From assembly GCF_002160815.1 (NCBI RefSeq), contig NZ_NFLH01000004.1, forward strand, positions 1 to 64,000: a DNA stretch of 64,000 bases, written 5' to 3'. This stretch comes from Massilimicrobiota sp. An134. GTDB taxonomy: Bacteria > Bacillota_I > Bacilli_A > Erysipelotrichales > Coprobacillaceae. A model generated the notes under the pieces. It saw only the letters and a list, made by a program, of their open reading frames with translations, ran no database searches and was not told where the DNA came from. Of the stretch, positions 62,800 through 64,000 are shown piece after piece (positions within the stretch are counted from its first letter, which is position 1; every line of letters begins with the position of its first letter). The translations under genes were made by a program, and so were the position numbers.

Positions 62800-62838
62800 A
62801 GGAAGATTTTAAAAATAGATTGAAATCTTCCTTTTTTG
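62800..62838 (+). terminator. Terminator of the MFS/PAS operon
   Basis: AGGAAGATTT pairs with AAATCTTCCT around 13 bases, then TTTTT. Confidence 0.82.
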
Positions 62839-62846
62839 CATTATAA

Positions 62847-62868
62847 AAAGTGATGTTTCCATCACTTT
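62847..62868 (-). terminator. Possible terminator of nadE
   Basis: AAAGTGATG pairs with CATCACTTT with a short loop, just after the nadE stop on the minus strand; no good T tail is seen. Confidence 0.5.
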
Positions 62869-62870
62869 GT

Positions 62871-64000
62871 TTATAATTGTTCACATTCTTGTAACCACAA
62901 TGCAACATTAGCGTCACTAGGCATTCTTAAATCTCCGCGAGGTGATAAAGCAACACTACCGACTTTTGGACCATCTGGAATACATGAACGTTTAAATTGT
63001 TGTGTAAAGAAACGACGATAGAAAGTTGTCAGCCATTTCTTGATTGTTGGGGCATCATACTGATCTTGGAAAGTATGACAGGCAATACGATAAAGTTTTC
63101 TTGGTTCATAATGGAATCTGGCATGATGATATAAGAAGAAATCATGCAGTTCATATGGACCCACAATGTCCTCTGTTTTTTGAACGATTTCATTATCCTT
63201 GGCAGGAAGTAATTCTGGTGAAACAGGAGTATTCAAGATATCCTGTAATGTATCATGAAGAGGCTGCCCTTCATACAATGAAGATACATAATCTACTAAA
63301 TATCGCACTAATGTTTTAGGAACTGAAACATTGACCGCATACATGCTCATATGATCACCATTATAAGTAGACCATCCTAAAGCGACTTCTGATAAATCTC
63401 CTGTTCCGATGACAATACCACCTTCCTGATTGGCGATATCCATTAAAACTTGTGTACGTTCTCTTGCTTGACAGTTTTCATATGTCACATCATGAACATT
63501 TTCGTCATGCCCAATATCTTGAAAATGTTGTTTTACAGCATCCCCAATATCCACTGTTAAGGAAGTGACATTTAATTCTTCCATCATTTTTAAAGCATTG
63601 TTTTTAGTACGAGATGTTGTTCCAAAACATGGCATTGTCACTGCAATAATATCCTGAGATGGATATCCTAATTTTTGATAAGCCATATTAGCAACAAGTA
63701 ATGCAAGTGTAGAATCTAAACCACCTGAAATTCCAATGACGACTTTTTTGATATGTGCAGCTTTTAATCTTTGAATCAAACCATGAATTTGAATATCAAA
63801 AACTTCCTGACAACGCATTGCACGTTGATCCTTATTGCTTGGTACAAAAGGATGTGGATCATATGTACGTGTCAGTTCAATATCTTCATCCTGTAATGTA
63901 AAAGGTATGATCTGATAATGATCCTGACGATTATCATAAGTTGTCATTTCAACACGTTCACTCACTAATTTTTCCATATCCATATCAGCAAAGATGATAC
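62871..64000 (-). CDS. nadE: NAD synthetase, C-terminal part (runs off the window)
   Basis: The open frame continues to the window edge (IIFADMDMEK before the first internal methionine), so this is the C-terminal part of a longer glutamine-dependent NAD synthetase. Its synthetase domain has the PP-loop VIGISGGLDSTLALLV, the adenylate-binding TGDLSEVALGWSTYNGD segment and the closing RRFFTQQFKRSC. The nitrilase-type glutaminase domain would lie outside the window. The enzyme makes NAD from deamido-NAD, ATP and glutamine. Confidence 0.92.
   Translation of the reverse strand, partial: IIFADMDMEKLVSERVEMTTYDNRQDHYQIIPFTLQDEDIELTRTYDPHPFVPSNKDQRAMRCQEVFDIQIHGLIQRLKAAHIKKVVIGISGGLDSTLALLVANMAYQKLGYPSQDIIAVTMPCFGTTSRTKNNALKMMEELNVTSLTVDIGDAVKQHFQDIGHDENVHDVTYENCQARERTQVLMDIANQEGGIVIGTGDLSEVALGWSTYNGDHMSMYAVNVSVPKTLVRYLVDYVSSLYEGQPLHDTLQDILNTPVSPELLPAKDNEIVQKTEDIVGPYELHDFFLYHHARFHYEPRKLYRIACHTFQDQYDAPTIKKWLTTFYRRFFTQQFKRSCIPDGPKVGSVALSPRGDLRMPSDANVALWLQECEQL

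Noticed and set aside
1-64000. tRNA, rRNA, CRISPR, insertion sequences or prophage genes
   Set aside because: I looked for cloverleaf patterns, spaced repeats, transposase and phage motifs and found none in the window.

Overview
The window reads as an AT-rich chromosomal segment from a low-GC Bacillota bacterium. The start carries the conserved order DUF2232 (yybS-type), gdpP, rplI, dnaB, and the other core genes (typA, ptsH, tdk, addA/addB, nadE, a phosphoglucomutase) are of Bacillota type. The RexB-like AddB without a Walker A motif and the many OmpR-type two-component systems fit the Erysipelotrichales/Coprobacillaceae, but this placement is an inference from family resemblance. TGA serves as a normal stop in many intact genes, so the standard bacterial code applies. 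I see no rRNA, tRNA, insertion sequence, prophage or CRISPR array.

Layout. 1-4.5 kb: the DUF2232-gdpP-rplI-dnaB cluster. 4.5-9.8 kb: small accessory genes (two acetyltransferases, one of them broken, an SDR/LysR divergent pair, DUF3592, a zinc-ribbon membrane protein), then tdk and a PF03013-like protein. 9.8-14.2 kb: a HAD phosphatase, the collapsed remains of a trehalose operon (treR start fused to treC end), azlCD, and two esterases. 14.2-20.5 kb: typA, a DUF6465 protein behind a promoter with a cre-like site, a nitroreductase, a WG-repeat lipoprotein followed by a membrane-anchored methyltransferase-like protein, and ptsH. 20.5-27.6 kb: an SdpR/SdpI-type pair, an ABC transporter, GrpB, a SpoVG-like protein, and a LysR/YeiH divergent pair. 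27.7-32 kb: a two-component system, a TVP38-type membrane protein that appears to share its operator, and an HD protein.

32.1-36.7 kb: a PatB-type lyase behind a structured leader, YbaK, a metallophosphoesterase and the phosphohexomutase. 36.7-40.7 kb: an accessory stretch of poorly characterised genes (membrane protein, XRE-TM regulator, a 479-residue orphan and an internally duplicated helical protein, DUF1349). 40.7-45.3 kb: a Cof-type HAD, an iron alcohol dehydrogenase, a frameshifted esterase, and a LysR/flavin-reductase divergent pair. 45.3-51.9 kb: two paralogous two-component systems flanking a purine permease. 52-54.7 kb: a frameshifted, sortase-type surface protein whose composition differs from its surroundings, preceded by a tetranucleotide repeat. 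54.7-64 kb: addB-addA, an MFS transporter preceded by a six-codon leader peptide and nested hairpins and followed by a PAS-domain protein, and the end of nadE, cut by the window.

The regulatory DNA is the most informative part. Direct repeats with an 11-bp period lie at fixed distances from the -10 boxes of three response-regulator operons and of the TVP38 gene. Divergent LysR pairs have clear inverted repeats, two cre-like sites suggest CcpA control, and the MFS gene has the layout of a translation-coupled attenuator. Four loci are decaying or switched off by point events: an acetyltransferase nonsense codon, a T-tract frameshift, a G-tract frameshift, and the trehalose fusion.
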